Source of the DNA: Hydractinia symbiolongicarpus
Lineage: Eukaryota; Cnidaria; Hydrozoa; Anthoathecata; Hydractiniidae
Length of the DNA: 64,000 bases
Assembly (NCBI RefSeq): GCF_029227915.1
Contig: NC_079884.1
Coordinates: 17,300,001-17,364,000 of the forward strand
Direction of reading: 5' to 3'
Below are positions 11,460 through 25,785 of the stretch, piece after piece. Position numbers and translations under genes: made by a program. Numbering within the stretch: the first letter of the stretch is position 1; the number at the start of each line of letters is the position of its first letter. The notes below the pieces were generated by a model that was not told the DNA's origin, ran no database searches, and was given only the letters and a program-made list of their open reading frames with translations.

Positions 11460-14400
11460 TCGTAGTCCATTGAGGGTTAAAGGACTAGACCAATGGTAAA
11501 ATGTGGAGACAGGTGGAACCACGTGATTTATGTGTAAGGCCTTTATTACGCGGGTAAAAGCCATTTTACAGTCTTTATAGACCTGTACGATTATTTCACG
11601 AAGTTATAAGACCATGTAGCATTGCAAAACGACTTGGGACGTCATCGTTGAGCAAGAGTGGAAGGACTAGACCAATGTTAACCTCCGCAGACACGTGGAA
11701 CCACGTAATTTACGTGTAAGGCCTTTATTACGCGGTTAAAAGACATATTACAGCCTTTATAGACCTGTACGAGTATTTCACGAAGTTATAAGGCCATGGA
11801 GCATTGTAAAAAACGACCTGAGACGTCGGAGTCCATTGAGAGTGGAAGGACTAGACCAATGGTAACCTGTGGAGACAGGTGAAACCACGTGATTTGCGTG
11901 TAAGGCCTTTATTACGCGGTTAAAAGACATATTACAGCCTTTATAGACCTGTACGAGTATTTCACGAAGTTATAAGGCCATGGAGCAATGGAAAACGACT
12001 TGAGACCTCGTAGTCCATTGATGGTTAAAGGACTAGACCAATGGTAAAATGTGGAGACAGGTGGAACCACGTGATTTATGTGTAAGGCCTTTATTACGCG
12101 GGTAAAAGCCATGTTACAGTCTTTATAGACCTGTACGATTATTTCACGAAGTTATAAGGGCATGGAGCATTGCAAAACGACTTAGGACGTCATCGTTGAG
12201 TAAGAGTGGAAGGACTAGACCAATGGTAACCTCCGCAGACACGTGAAACCACGTGATTTACGTCTAAGGCTCTTATTACGCGGTTAAAGGCCATGTTACA
12301 GCCTTTATGAACCTCTACGAGTACTTGACGGTGTTATAAGGCCATGGAGCATTGGAAAACGACCTGAGACGTCGGAGTCCATTGAGAGTGGAAGGTCTAG
12401 ACCAATGGTAACCTGTGGAGACAGGTGGAACCACGTGATTTACGTGTTAGGCCGTTATTACGCAGTTAAAAGCCATGTTACAGTCTTTATAGTCCCGTAC
12501 GAGTTTTTGAGAGTGTTATAAGGGCATGGAGCATTGGAAAACAACCTGGGTCATCATAGTCCTTTGAGAGTGGACGGACTAGACCAATGGTAACCTGTGG
12601 AGACAGGTGGAACAACGTCATTTACGTGTAAGGCCTTTATTAGGCAGTCAATAGCCATGTTACAGTCTTTATAGCCCTGAACATGTAGTTGACGGTGTTA
12701 TAACGCCATGGTGTAATGGCAAACGAATTAGGCGGTATAGTCGCATAAGAGTGAAAGGGCTAGACCAATGGTAACCTCCGCAGTCACGTGAAACCATGTA
12801 ATTTACGTGTAATGCCTTTATTACGCGGTTAAAAGACATAATACAGCCTTTATAGTCCCGTACGAGTTTTTGACAGTGTTATAAGGGCATGGAGCATTTG
12901 AAAACAACCTGAGTCATCATAGTCCTTTGAGAGTGGACGGACTAGACCAATGGTAACATGTGGAGACAGGTGGAACAACGTGATTTACGTGTAAGGCCTT
13001 TATTAGGCAGTTAATAGCCATGTTACAGTCTTTATAGCCCTGAACATGTAGTTGACGGTGTTATAACGCCATGGTGTAATGGCAAACGAATTAGGCGGTA
13101 TAGTCGAATAAGAGTGAAAGGGCTAGACCAATGGTAACCTCCGCAGTCACGTGGAACCACGTAATTTACGTGTAAGGCCTTTATTACGCGGTTAAAAGAC
13201 ATATTACAGCCTTTATAGACCTGTACGAGTATTTCACGAAGTTATAAGGCCAAGGAGCAATGAGAAACGACTTGGGACATCGTAGTCCATTGAGAGTGGA
13301 AGGACTAGACCAATGGTAACTTCCGCAGACACGTGAAACAACGTGATTTACGTCTAAGGCTCTTATTATGCGGTTAAAAGCCATGTTACAGTCTTTATGA
13401 ATCTCTACGAGTACTTGACGGTGTTTTAAGGCAATGGAGCATTGCAAAACGACTTGGGACGTCGTAGCCCATTGAGAGTGGAAGGACTACACCAATGGTA
13501 AAATCCGCAGACACGTGCAGTCACGTGAATTACATGTAAGGAAATTATTAGGCAGCGAAAGGCCATAAAACATCCTTTAGAGACGGGTACATGTAGTTGG
13601 CGGTTATATTACGCCATGGTGAAATGGAAAACGAATTGGGACGTCATAGTCGAGTGAGAGTTAAAGGACTAGACCAATGGTAACCTCCGCAGACACGTGA
13701 AACCACGTGATTTACGTCTAAGGCCTTTATTACGCAGTTAATGGCCATGTTACAGTCTTTATAAACCTGTACGATTATTTCACGAAGTTATAAGGCCATG
13801 TAGCATTGCAAAACGACTTGGGACGTCGTAGTCCATTGAGAGTGGAAGGACTAGACCAATGGTAACCTCCGCAGACACGTGAATCCACGTGATTTACGTC
13901 TAAGGCTCTTATTACGCGGTTAAAAGCCATGTTACAGTCTTTATGAACCTATACGAGTATTTGATGGTATTATAAGGCCATGGAGCATTGGAAAACGACC
14001 TGAGACGTAGGAGTCCATTGAGAGTGGAAGGTCTAGACCAATGGTAACCTGTGGAGACAGGTGGAACCACGTGATTTACGTGTTAGGCGTTTATTAGGCA
14101 GTTAATAGCCATGTTACAGTCTTTATAGCCCTGAACATGTAGTTGACGGTGTTATAACGCCATGGTGTAATGGCAAACGAATTAGGCGGTATAGTCGAAT
14201 AAGAGTGAAAGGGCTAGACCAATGGTAACCTCCGCAGTCACGTGGAACCACGTGATTTACGTCTAAGGCTCTTATTACGCGGTTTAAAGCCATGTTACAG
14301 TCTTTATGAACCTGTACGAGTATTTGACGGTGTTATAAGGCCATGGAGCATTGTAAAAAACAACCTGAGACGTCGGAGTCCATTGAGAGTGGAAGGACTA

Positions 14401-14485
14401 GACCAATGGTAACCTGTGGAGACAGGTGAAACCACGTGATTAACGTGTAAGGCCTTTATTGCGCAGTTAAAGGCCATGTTACAGT

Positions 14486-14494
14486 CTTTATTAC
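14486..14494 (+). repeat. 7-bp-deleted monomer (lineage mark)
   Basis: The usual CTTTATAGACCTGTACGATT is shortened to CTTTATTACGATT. The same deletion is present near 30494, 37586 and 42860 and is absent from the corresponding monomers near 48315, 53770 and 54680, which keep AGACCTG. It is a clean presence/absence character for ordering the duplications. Confidence 0.88.
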
Positions 14495-16424
14495 GATTAT
14501 TTCACGAAGTTATAAGGCCATGTAGCATTGCAAAACGACTTGGGACGTCGTAGTCCATTGAGAGTGGAAGGACTAGGCCAATGGTAACCTCCGCAGTCAC
14601 GTGGAATCACGTAATTTACGTGTAAGGCCTTTATTACGCGGTTAAAAGACATATTACAGCCTTTATAGACCTGTACGAGTATTTCACGAAGTTATAAGGC
14701 CATGGAGCATTGGAAAACGACCTGAGACGTCGGAGTCCATTGAGAGTGGAAGGTCTAGACCAATGGTAACCTGTGGAGACAGGTGGAACCACGTGATTTA
14801 CGTGTAAGGCCTTTATTACGCAGTTAAAAGCCATGTTACAGTCTTTATAGTCCCGTACGAGTTTTTGCCAGTGTTATAAGGCCATGGAGCATTGGAAAAC
14901 GACCTGAGACGTCGGAGTCCATTGAGAGTGGAAGGTCTAGACCAATAGTAACCTGTGGAGACAGGTGGAACCACGTGATTTACGTGTAAGGCCTTTTGTT
15001 AGGCAGTTAATAGCCATGTTACAGTCTTTATAGCCCTGAACATGTAGTTGACGGTGTTATAACGCCATGGTGTAATGGCAAACGAATTAGGCGGTATAGT
15101 CGAATAAGAGTGAAAGGGCTAGACCAATGGTAACCTCCGCAGTCACGTGGAACCACGTAATTTACGTGTAAGGCCTTTATTACGCGGTTAAAAGACATAT
15201 TACAGCCTTTATAGACCTGTACGAGTATTTCACGAAGTTATAAGGCCAAGGAGCAATGAAAAACGACTTGGGACGTCGTAGTCCATTGAGAGTGGAAGGA
15301 CTAGACCAATGGTAACTTCCGCAGACACGTGAAACAACGTGATTTACGTCTAAGGCTCTTATTACGCGGTTAAAAGCCATGTTACAGTCTTTATGAACCT
15401 CTACGAGTACTTGACGGTGTTTTGAGGCAATGGAGCATTGCAAAACGACTTGGGACGTCGTAGCCCATTGAGAGTGGAAGGACTACACCAATGGTAAAAT
15501 CCGCAGACACGTGCATTCACGTGAATTACATGTAAGGCCATTATTAGGCAGCGAAAGGTCATAAAACATCCTTTAGAGACGGGTACATGTAGTTGGCGGT
15601 TATATTACGCCATGGTGCAATGGAAAACGAATTGGGGCGTCATAGTCGAGTGAGAGTTGAAGGACTGGACCAATGGTAACCTGTGGAGACAGGTGAAACC
15701 ACTGATTTACGTGTAAGGCCTTTATTACGCAGTTAAAGGCCATGTTACAGTCTTTATAGACCTGTACGATTATTTCACGAAGTTATAAGACCATGTAGCA
15801 TTGCAAAACGACTTGGGACGTCATCGTTGAGTAAGAGTGGAAGGACTAGACCAATGGTAACCTCCGCAGACACGTGGAACCACGTAATTTACGTGTAAGG
15901 CCTTTATTACGCGGTTAAAAGACATATTATAGCCTTTATAGACCTGTACGAGTATTTCACGAAGTTATAAGGCCATGGAGCAATGGAAAACGACTTGAGA
16001 CCTCGTAGTCCATTGAGGTTTAAAGGACTAGACCAATGGTAAAATGTGGAGACAGGTGGAACCACGTGATTTGCGTGTAAGGCCTTTATTACGCGGTTAA
16101 AAGACATATTACAGCCTTTATAGACCTGTACGAGTATTTCACGAAGTTATAAGGCTATGGAGCAATGGAAAACGAATTGAGACCTCGTAGTCCATTGAGG
16201 GTTAAAGGACTAGACCAATGGTAAAATGTGGAGACAGGTGGAACCACGTGATTTATGTGTAAGGCCTTTATTACGCGGGTAAAAGCCATTTTACAGTCTT
16301 TATAGACCTGTACGATTATTTCACGAAGTTATAAGACCATGTAGCATTGCAAAACGACTTGGGACGTCATCGTTGAGCAAGAGTGGAAGGACTAGACCAA
16401 TGTTAACCTCCGCAGACACGTGGA

Positions 16425-19400
16425 ACCACGTAATTTACGTGTAAGGCCTTTATTACGCGGTTAAAAGACATATTACAGCCTTTATAGACCTGTACGAGTA
16501 TTTCACGAAGTTATAAGGCCATGGAGCATTGTAAAAAACGACCTGAGACGTCGGAGTCCATTGAGAGTGGAAGGACTAGACCAATGGTAACCTGTGGAGA
16601 CAGGTGAAACCACGTGACTTGCGTGTAAGGCCTTTATTACGCGGTTAAAAGACATATTACAGCCTTTATAGACCTGTACGAGTATTTCACGAAGTTATAA
16701 GGCCATGGAGCAATGGAAAACGACTTGAGACCTCGTAGTCCATTGATGGTTAAAGGACTAGACCAATGGTAAAATGTGGAGACAGGTGGAACCACGTGAT
16801 TTATGTGTAAGGCCTTTATTACGCGGGTAAAAGCCATGTTACAGTCTTTATAGTCCCGTACGAGTTTTTGAGAGTGTTATAAGAGCATGGAGCATTGGAA
16901 AACAACCTGGGTCATCATAGTCCTTTGAGAGTGGACGGACTAGACCAATGGTAACCTGTGGAGACAGGTGGAACAACGTCATTTACGTGTAAGGCCTTTA
17001 TTAGGCAGTCAATAGCCATGTTACAGTCTTTATAGCCCTGAACATGTAGTTGACGGTGTTATAACGCCATGGTGTAATGGCAAACGAATTAGGCGGTATA
17101 GTCGAATAAGAGTGAAAGGGCTAGACCAATGGTAACCTCCGCAGTCACGTGGAACCATGTAATTTACGTGTAATGCCTTTATTACGCGGTTAAAAGACAT
17201 AATACAGCCTTTATAGTCCCGTACGAGTTTTTGACAGTGTTATAAGGGCATGGAGCATTTGAAAACAACCTGAGTCATCATAGTCCTTTAAGAGTGGACG
17301 GACTAGACCAATGGTAACATGTGGAGACAGGTGGAACAACGTGATTTACGTGTAAGGCCTTTATTAGGCAGTTAATAGCCATGTTACAGTCTTTATAGCC
17401 CTGAACATGTAGTTGACGGTGTTATAACGCCATGTTGTAATGGCAAACGAATTAGGCGGTATAGTCGAATAAGAGTGAAAGGGCTAGACCAATGGTAACC
17501 TCCGCAGTCACGTGGAACCACGTAATTTACGTGTAAGGCCTTTATTACGCGGTTAAAAGACATATTACAGCCTTTATAGACCTGTACGAGTATTTCACGA
17601 AGTTATAAGGCCAAGGAGCAATGAAAAACGACTTGGGACGTCGTAGTCCATTGAGAGTGGAAGGACTAGACCAATGGTAACTTCCGCAGATACGTGAAAC
17701 AACGTGATTTACGTCTAAGGCTCTTATTATGCGGTTAAAAGCCATGTTACAGTCTTTATGAATCTCTACGAGTACTTGACGGTGTTTTAAGGCAATGGAG
17801 CATTGCAAAACGACTTGGGACGTCGTAGCCCATTGAGAGTGGAAGGACTACACCAATGGTAAAATCCGCAGACACGTGCAGTCACGTGAATTACATGTAA
17901 GGAAATTATTAGGCAGCGAAAGGCCATAAAACATCCTTTAGAGACGGGTACATGTAGTTGGCGGTTATATTACGCCATGGTGAAATGGAAAACGAATTGG
18001 GACGTCATAGTCGAGTGAGAGTTAAAGGACTAGACCAATGGTAACCTCCGCAGACACGTGAAACGACGTGATTTACGTCTAAGGCCTTTATTACGCAGTT
18101 AAAGGCCATGTTACAGTCTTTATAGACCTGTACGATTATTTCACGAAGTTATAAGACCATGTAGCATTGCAAAAAGACTTGGGACGTCATCGTTGAGTAA
18201 GAGTGGAAGGACTAGACCAATGGTAACCTCCGCAGACACGTGGAACCACGTAATTTACGTGTAAGGCCTTTATTACGCGGTTAAAAGACATATTATAGCC
18301 TTTATAGACCTGTACGAGTATTTCACGAAGTTATAAGGCCATGGAGCAATGGAAAACGACTTGAGACCTCGTAGTCCATTGAGGTTTAAAGGACTAGACC
18401 AATGGTAAAATGTGGAGACAGGTGGAACCACGTGATTTGCGTGTAAGGCCTTTATTACGCGGTTAAAAGACATATTACAGCCTTTATAGACCTGTACGAG
18501 TATTTCACGAAGTTATAAGGCTATGGAGCAATGGAAAACGACTTGAGACCTCGTAGTCCATTGAGGGTTAAAGGACTAGACCAATGGTAAAATGTGGAGA
18601 CAGGTGGAACCACGTGATTTATGTGTAAGGCCTTTATTACGGGGGTAAAAGCCATTTTACAGTCTTTATAGACCTGTACGATTATTTCACGAAGTTATAA
18701 GACCATGTAGCATTGCAAAACGACTTGGGACGTCATCGTTGAGCAAGAGTGGAAGGACTAGACCAATGTTAACCTCCGCAGACACGTGGAACCACGTAAT
18801 TTACGTGTAAGGCCTTTATTACGCGGTTAAAAGACATATTACAGCCTTTATAGACCTGTACGAGTATTTCACGAAGTTATAAGGCCATGGAGCATTGTAA
18901 AAAACGACCTGAGACGTCGGAGTCCATTGAGAGTGGAAGGACTAGACCAATGGTAACCTGTGGAGACAGGTGAAACCACGTGATTTGCGTGTAAGGCCTT
19001 TATTACGCGGTTAAAAGACATATTACAGCCTTTATAGACCTGTACGAGTATTTCACGAAGTTATAAGGCCATGGAGCAATGGAAAACGACTTGAGACCTC
19101 GTAGTCCATTGATGGTTAAAGGACTAGACCAATGGTAAAATGTGGAGACAGGTGGAACCACGTGATTTATGTGTAAGGCCTTTATTACGCGGGTAAAAGC
19201 CATGTTACAGTCTTTATAGACCTGTACGATTATTTCACGAAGTTATAAGGGCATGGAGCATTGCAAAACGACTTAGGACGTCATCGTTGAGTAAGAGTGG
19301 AAGGACTAGACCAATGGTAACCTCCGCAGACACGTGAAACCACGTGATTTACGTCTAAGGCTCTTATTACGCGGTTAAAGGCCATGTTACAGCCTTTATG

Positions 19401-19885
19401 AACCTCTACGAGTACTTGACGGTGTTATAAGGCCATGGAGCATTGGAAAACGACCTGAGACGTCGGAGTCCATTGAGAGTGGAAGGTCTAGACCAATGGT
19501 AACCTGTGGAGACAGGTGGAACCACGTGATTTACGTGTAAGGCCGTTATTACGCAGTTAAAAGCCATGTTACAGTCTTTATAGTCCCGTACGAGTTTTTG
19601 AGAGTGTTATAAGGGCATGGAGCATTGGAAAACAACCTGGGTCATCATAGTCCTTTGAGAGTGGACGGACTAGACCAATGGTAACCTGTGGAGACAGGTG
19701 GAACAACGTCATTTACGTGTAAGGCCTTTATTAGGCAGTCAATAGCCATGTTACAGTCTTTATATCCCTGAACATGTAGTTGACGGTGTTATAACGCCAT
19801 GGTGTAATGGCAAACGAATTAGGCGGTATAGTCGAATAAGAGTGAAAGGGCTAGACCAATGGTAACCTCCGCAGTCACGTGAAAC
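16425..19885 (+). repeat. 3,459-bp tandem duplication, first copy
   Basis: A 19-monomer segment is repeated immediately downstream at 19886-23344. Checked landmarks are all 3,459 bp apart: marker monomers 17925/21384, and the monomers at 16637/20096, 17545/21004, 18273/21732 and 19003/22462. I noticed one substitution between copies, CATGTTGTAA near 17433 against CATGGTGTAA. The copy at 27465 onward lacks the duplication, so this is a young event in one lineage. Confidence 0.9.
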
Positions 19886-22800
19886 CACGTAATTTACGTG
19901 TAAGGCCTTTATTACGCGGTTAAAAGACATATTACAGCCTTTATAGACCTGTACGAGTATTTCACGAAGTTATAAGGCCATGGAGCATTGTAAAAAACGA
20001 CCTGAGACGTCGGAGTCCATTGAGAGTGGAAGGACTAGACCAATGGTAACCTGTGGAGACAGGTGAAACCACGTGACTTGCGTGTAAGGCCTTTATTACG
20101 CGGTTAAAAGACATATTACAGCCTTTATAGACCTGTACGAGTATTTCACGAAGTTATAAGGCCATGGAGCAATGGAAAACGACTTGAGACCTCGTAGTCC
20201 ATTGATGGTTAAAGGACTAGACCAATGGTAAAATGTGGAGACAGGTGGAACCACGTGATTTATGTGTAAGGCCTTTATTACGCGGGTAAAAGCCATGTTA
20301 CAGTCTTTATAGTCCCGTACGAGTTTTTGAGAGTGTTATAAGAGCATGGAGCATTGGAAAACAACCTGGGTCATCATAGTCCTTTGAGAGTGGACGGACT
20401 AGACCAATGGTAACCTGTGGAGACAGGTGGAACAACGTCATTTACGTGTAAGGCCTTTATTAGGCAGTCAATAGCCATGTTACAGTCTTTATAGCCCTGA
20501 ACATGTAGTTGACGGTGTTATAACGCCATGGTGTAATGGCAAACGAATTAGGCGGTATAGTCGAATAAGAGTGAAAGGGCTAGACCAATGGTAACCTCCG
20601 CAGTCACGTGGAACCATGTAATTTACGTGTAATGCCTTTATTACGCGGTTAAAAGACATAATACAGCCTTTATAGTCCCGTACGAGTTTTTGACAGTGTT
20701 ATAAGGGCATGGAGCATTTGAAAACAACCTGAGTCATCATAGTCCTTTAAGAGTGGACGGACTAGACCAATGGTAACATGTGGAGACAGGTGGAACAACG
20801 TGATTTACGTGTAAGGCCTTTATTAGGCAGTTAATAGCCATGTTACAGTCTTTATAGCCCTGAACATGTAGTTGACGGTGTTATAACGCCATGGTGTAAT
20901 GGCAAACGAATTAGGCGGTATAGTCGAATAAGAGTGAAAGGGCTAGACCAATGGTAACCTCCGCAGTCACGTGGAACCACGTAATTTACGTGTAAGGCCT
21001 TTATTACGCGGTTAAAAGACATATTACAGCCTTTATAGACCTGTACGAGTATTTCACGAAGTTATAAGGCCAAGGAGCAATGAAAAACGACTTGGGACGT
21101 CGTAGTCCATTGAGAGTGGAAGGACTAGACCAATGGTAACTTCCGCAGATACGTGAAACAACGTGATTTACGTCTAAGGCTCTTATTATGCGGTTAAAAG
21201 CCATGTTACAGTCTTTATGAATCTCTACGAGTACTTGACGGTGTTTTAAGGCAATGGAGCATTGCAAAACGACTTGGGACGTCGTAGCCCATTGAGAGTG
21301 GAAGGACTACACCAATGGTAAAATCCGCAGACACGTGCAGTCACGTGAATTACATGTAAGGAAATTATTAGGCAGCGAAAGGCCATAAAACATCCTTTAG
21401 AGACGGGTACATGTAGTTGGCGGTTATATTACGCCATGGTGAAATGGAAAACGAATTGGGACGTCATAGTCGAGTGAGAGTTAAAGGACTAGACCAATGG
21501 TAACCTCCGCAGACACGTGAAACGACGTGATTTACGTCTAAGGCCTTTATTACGCAGTTAAAGGCCATGTTACAGTCTTTATAGACCTGTACGATTATTT
21601 CACGAAGTTATAAGACCATGTAGCATTGCAAAAAGACTTGGGACGTCATCGTTGAGTAAGAGTGGAAGGACTAGACCAATGGTAACCTCCGCAGACACGT
21701 GGAACCACGTAATTTACGTGTAAGGCCTTTATTACGCGGTTAAAAGACATATTATAGCCTTTATAGACCTGTACGAGTATTTCACGAAGTTATAAGGCCA
21801 TGGAGCAATGGAAAACGACTTGAGACCTCGTAGTCCATTGAGGTTTAAAGGACTAGACCAATGGTAAAATGTGGAGACAGGTGGAACCACGTGATTTGCG
21901 TGTAAGGCCTTTATTACGCGGTTAAAAGACATATTACAGCCTTTATAGACCTGTACGAGTATTTCACGAAGTTATAAGGCTATGGAGCAATGGAAAACGA
22001 CTTGAGACCTCGTAGTCCATTGAGGGTTAAAGGACTAGACCAATGGTAAAATGTGGAGACAGGTGGAACCACGTGATTTATGTGTAAGGCCTTTATTACG
22101 GGGGTAAAAGCCATTTTACAGTCTTTATAGACCTGTACGATTATTTCACGAAGTTATAAGACCATGTAGCATTGCAAAACGACTTGGGACGTCATCGTTG
22201 AGCAAGAGTGGAAGGACTAGACCAATGTTAACCTCCGCAGACACGTGGAACCACGTAATTTACGTGTAAGGCCTTTATTACGCGGTTAAAAGACATATTA
22301 CAGCCTTTATAGACCTGTACGAGTATTTCACGAAGTTATAAGGCCATGGAGCATTGTAAAAAACGACCTGAGACGTCGGAGTCCATTGAGAGTGGAAGGA
22401 CTAGACCAATGGTAACCTGTGGAGACAGGTGAAACCACGTGATTTGCGTGTAAGGCCTTTATTACGCGGTTAAAAGACATATTACAGCCTTTATAGACCT
22501 GTACGAGTATTTCACGAAGTTATAAGGCCATGGAGCAATGGAAAACGACTTGAGACCTCGTAGTCCATTGATGGTTAAAGGACTAGACCAATGGTAAAAT
22601 GTGGAGACAGGTGGAACCACGTGATTTATGTGTAAGGCCTTTATTACGCGGGTAAAAGCCATGTTACAGTCTTTATAGACCTGTACGATTATTTCACGAA
22701 GTTATAAGGGCATGGAGCATTGCAAAACGACTTAGGACGTCATCGTTGAGTAAGAGTGGAAGGACTAGACCAATGGTAACCTCCGCAGACACGTGAAACC

Positions 22801-23344
22801 ACGTGATTTACGTCTAAGGCTCTTATTACGCGGTTAAAGGCCATGTTACAGCCTTTATGAACCTCTACGAGTACTTGACGGTGTTATAAGGCCATGGAGC
22901 ATTGGAAAACGACCTGAGACGTCGGAGTCCATTGAGAGTGGAAGGTCTAGACCAATGGTAACCTGTGGAGACAGGTGGAACCACGTGATTTACGTGTAAG
23001 GCCGTTATTACGCAGTTAAAAGCCATGTTACAGTCTTTATAGTCCCGTACGAGTTTTTGAGAGTGTTATAAGGGCATGGAGCATTGGAAAACAACCTGGG
23101 TCATCATAGTCCTTTGAGAGTGGACGGACTAGACCAATGGTAACCTGTGGAGACAGGTGGAACAACGTCATTTACGTGTAAGGCCTTTATTAGGCAGTCA
23201 ATAGCCATGTTACAGTCTTTATATCCCTGAACATGTAGTTGACGGTGTTATAACGCCATGGTGTAATGGCAAACGAATTAGGCGGTATAGTCGAATAAGA
23301 GTGAAAGGGCTAGACCAATGGTAACCTCCGCAGTCACGTGAAAC
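19886..23344 (+). repeat. 3,459-bp tandem duplication, second copy
   Basis: This begins at the hybrid junction in 19883-19886. The left part, GTCACGTGAAACC, belongs to the end-type monomer. The right part, ACGTAATTTACGTG followed by TAAGGCC, belongs to the start-type monomer. At the true end of the second copy (~23344) the sequence instead reads ATGTAATTTACGTG followed by TAATGCC, as expected for the unbroken parent. From 19886 to ~24818 it also matches 32432-37364 (offset 12,546). Confidence 0.9.
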
Positions 23345-24113
23345 CATGTAATTTACGTGTAATGCCTTTATTACGCGGTTAAAAGACATAATACAGCCTT
23401 TATAGTCCCGTACGAGTTTTTGACAGTGTTATAAGGGCATGGAGCATTTGAAAACAACCTGAGTCATCATAGTCCTTTGAGAGTGGACGGACTAGACCAA
23501 TGGTAACATGTGGAGACAGGTGGAACAACGTGATTTACGTGTAAGGCCTTTATTAGGCAGTTAATAGCCATGTTACAGTCTTTATAGCCCTGAACATGTA
23601 GTTGACGGTGTTATAACGCCATGGTGTAATGGCAAACGAATTAGGCGGTATAGTCGAATAAGAGTGAAAGGGCTAGACCAATGGTAACCTCCGCAGTCAC
23701 GTGGAACCACGTAATTTACGTGTAAGGCCTTTACTACGCGGTTAAAAGACATATTACAGCCTTTATAGACCTGTACGAGTATTTCACGAAGTTATAAGGC
23801 CAAGGAGCAATGAAAAACGACTTGGGACGTCGTAGTCCATTGAGAGTGGAAGGACTAGACCAATGGTAACTTCCGCAGACACGTGAAACAACGTGATTTA
23901 CGTCTAAGGCTCTTATTATGCGGTTAAAAGCCATGTTACAGTCTTTATGAATCTCTACGAGTACTTGACGGTGTTTTAAGGCAATGGAGCATTGCAAAAC
24001 GACTTGGGACGTCGTAGCCCAATGAGAGTGGAAGGACTACACCAATGGTAAAATCCGCAGACACGTGCAGTCACGTGAATTACATGTAAGGAAATTATTA
24101 GGCAGCGAAAGGC
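21384..24113 (+). repeat. 15-monomer block (2,730 bp), copy 3
   Basis: This is the same block as 2117-4846, at offset 19,267. Its first quarter differs from copies at 2117 and 26840: it has CTCCGCAGACACG with GAAACGACGTG where those have CTGTGGAGACAGG. The internal order downstream is the same. It overlaps the end of the 3,459-bp duplication. Confidence 0.85.
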
Positions 24114-25785
24114 CATAAAACATCCTTTAGAGACGGGTACATGTAGTTGGCGGTTATATTACGCCATGGTGAAATGGAAAACGAATTGGGACGTCATAGT
24201 CGAGTGAGAGTTAAAGGACCAGACCAATGGTAACCTCCGCAGACACGTGAAACCACGTGATTTACGTCTAAGGCCTTTATTACGCAGTTAATGGCCATGT
24301 TACAGTCTTTATAAACCTGTACGATTATTTCACGAAGTTATAAGGCCATGTAGCATTGCAAAACGACTTGGGACGTCGTAGTCCATTGAGAGTGGAAGGA
24401 CTAGACCAATGGTAACCTCCGCAGACACGTGAATCCACGTGATTTACGTCTAAGGCTCTTATTACGCGGTTAAAAGCCATGTTACAGTCTTTATGAACCT
24501 GTACGAGTATTTGATGGTGTTATAAGGCCATGGAGCATTGGAAAACGACCTGAGACGTAGGAGTCCATTGAGAGTGGAAGGTCTAGACCAATGGTAACCT
24601 GTGGAGACAGGTGGAACCACGTGATTTACGTGTAAGGCGTTTATTAGGCAGTTAATAGCCATGTTACAGTCTTTATAGCCCTGAACATGTAGTTGACGGT
24701 GTTATAACGCCATGGTGTAATGGCAAACGAATTAGGCGGTATAGTCGAATAAGAGTGAAAGGGCTAGACCAATGGTAACCTCCGCAGTCACGTGGAACCA
24801 CGTGATTTACGTCTAAGGCCTTTATTACGCGGTTAAAAGCCATGTTACAGTCTTTATGAACCTCTACGAGTACTTGACGGTGTTTTAAGGCAATGGAGCA
24901 TTGCAAAACAACTTGGGACGTCGTAGCCCATTGAGAGTGGAAGGACTACACCAACGGTAAAATCCGCAGACACGTGCAGTCACGTGAATTACATGTAAGG
25001 CCATTATTAGGCAGCGAAAGGTCATAAAACATCCTTTAGAGACGGGTACATGTAGTTGGCGGTTATATTACGCCATGGTACAATGGAAAACGAATTGGGG
25101 CGTCATAGTCGAGTGAGAGTTGAAGGACTGGACCAATGGTAACCTCCGCAGACACGTGAAACCACGTGATTTACGTCTAAGGCCTTTATTACGCAGTTAA
25201 TGGCCATGTTACAGTCTTTATAAACCTGTACGATTATTTCACGAAGTTATAAGGCCATGTAGCATTGCAAAACGACTTGGGACGTCGTAGTCCATTGAGA
25301 GTGGAAGGACTAGACCAATGGTAACCTCCGCAGACACGTGAATCCACGTGATTTACGTCTAAGGCTCTTATTACGCGGTTAAAATCCATGTTACAGTCTT
25401 TATGAACCTGTACGAGTATTTGACGGTGTTATAAGGCCATGGAGCATTGGAAAACGACCTGAGACGTAGGAGTCCATTGAGAGTGGAAGTTCTAGACCAA
25501 TGGTAACCTGTGGAGACAGGTGGAACCACGTGATTTACGTGTAAGGCGTTTATTAGGCAGTTAATAGCCATGTTACAGTCTTTATAGCCCTGAACATATA
25601 GTTGACGGTGTTATAACGCCATGGTGTAATGGCAAACGAATTAGGCGGTATAGTCGAATAAGAGTGAAAGGGCTAGACCAATGGTAACCTCTGCAGTCAC
25701 GTGGAACCACGTAATTTACGTGTAAGGCCTTTATTATGCGGTTCAAAGACATATTACAGCCTTTATAGAGCTGTACGAGTATTTC
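24114..25785 (+). repeat. Satellite with two crossover junctions
   Basis: Bases up to ~24815 follow the 12,546-bp offset partner at 36660-37361. At 24815-24819, inside TAAGGC, the sequence switches to follow 10450-11410 (offset 14,370) up to 25782-25787. There, inside TTTCAC, it switches again to the 5787 type (ACAAAGTTATAAGG). The ~970-bp middle piece therefore looks like a patch transferred from, or shared with, the left end of the window. Confidence 0.85.

Larger units (their letters stand above)
11460..19885 (+). repeat. 8.4-kb higher-order segment, copy A
   Basis: This segment recurs at 27465-35890 with an offset of 16,005 bp that stays constant at every position checked (for example marker monomers 13564/29569, 15560/31565, 17925/33930). 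Shared private features include the 7-bp-deleted monomer at ~14489/30494, AAACCACTGATTTACG at ~15700/31705 and GTATTATAAGG at ~13968/29973. Differences are sparse, such as GTGTTAGGCC near 12446 against GTGTAAGGCC, and AAAGGG near 12748 against ACAGGG. Inside it are a partial 15-monomer block, then 11- and 13-monomer intervals. Confidence 0.9.
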
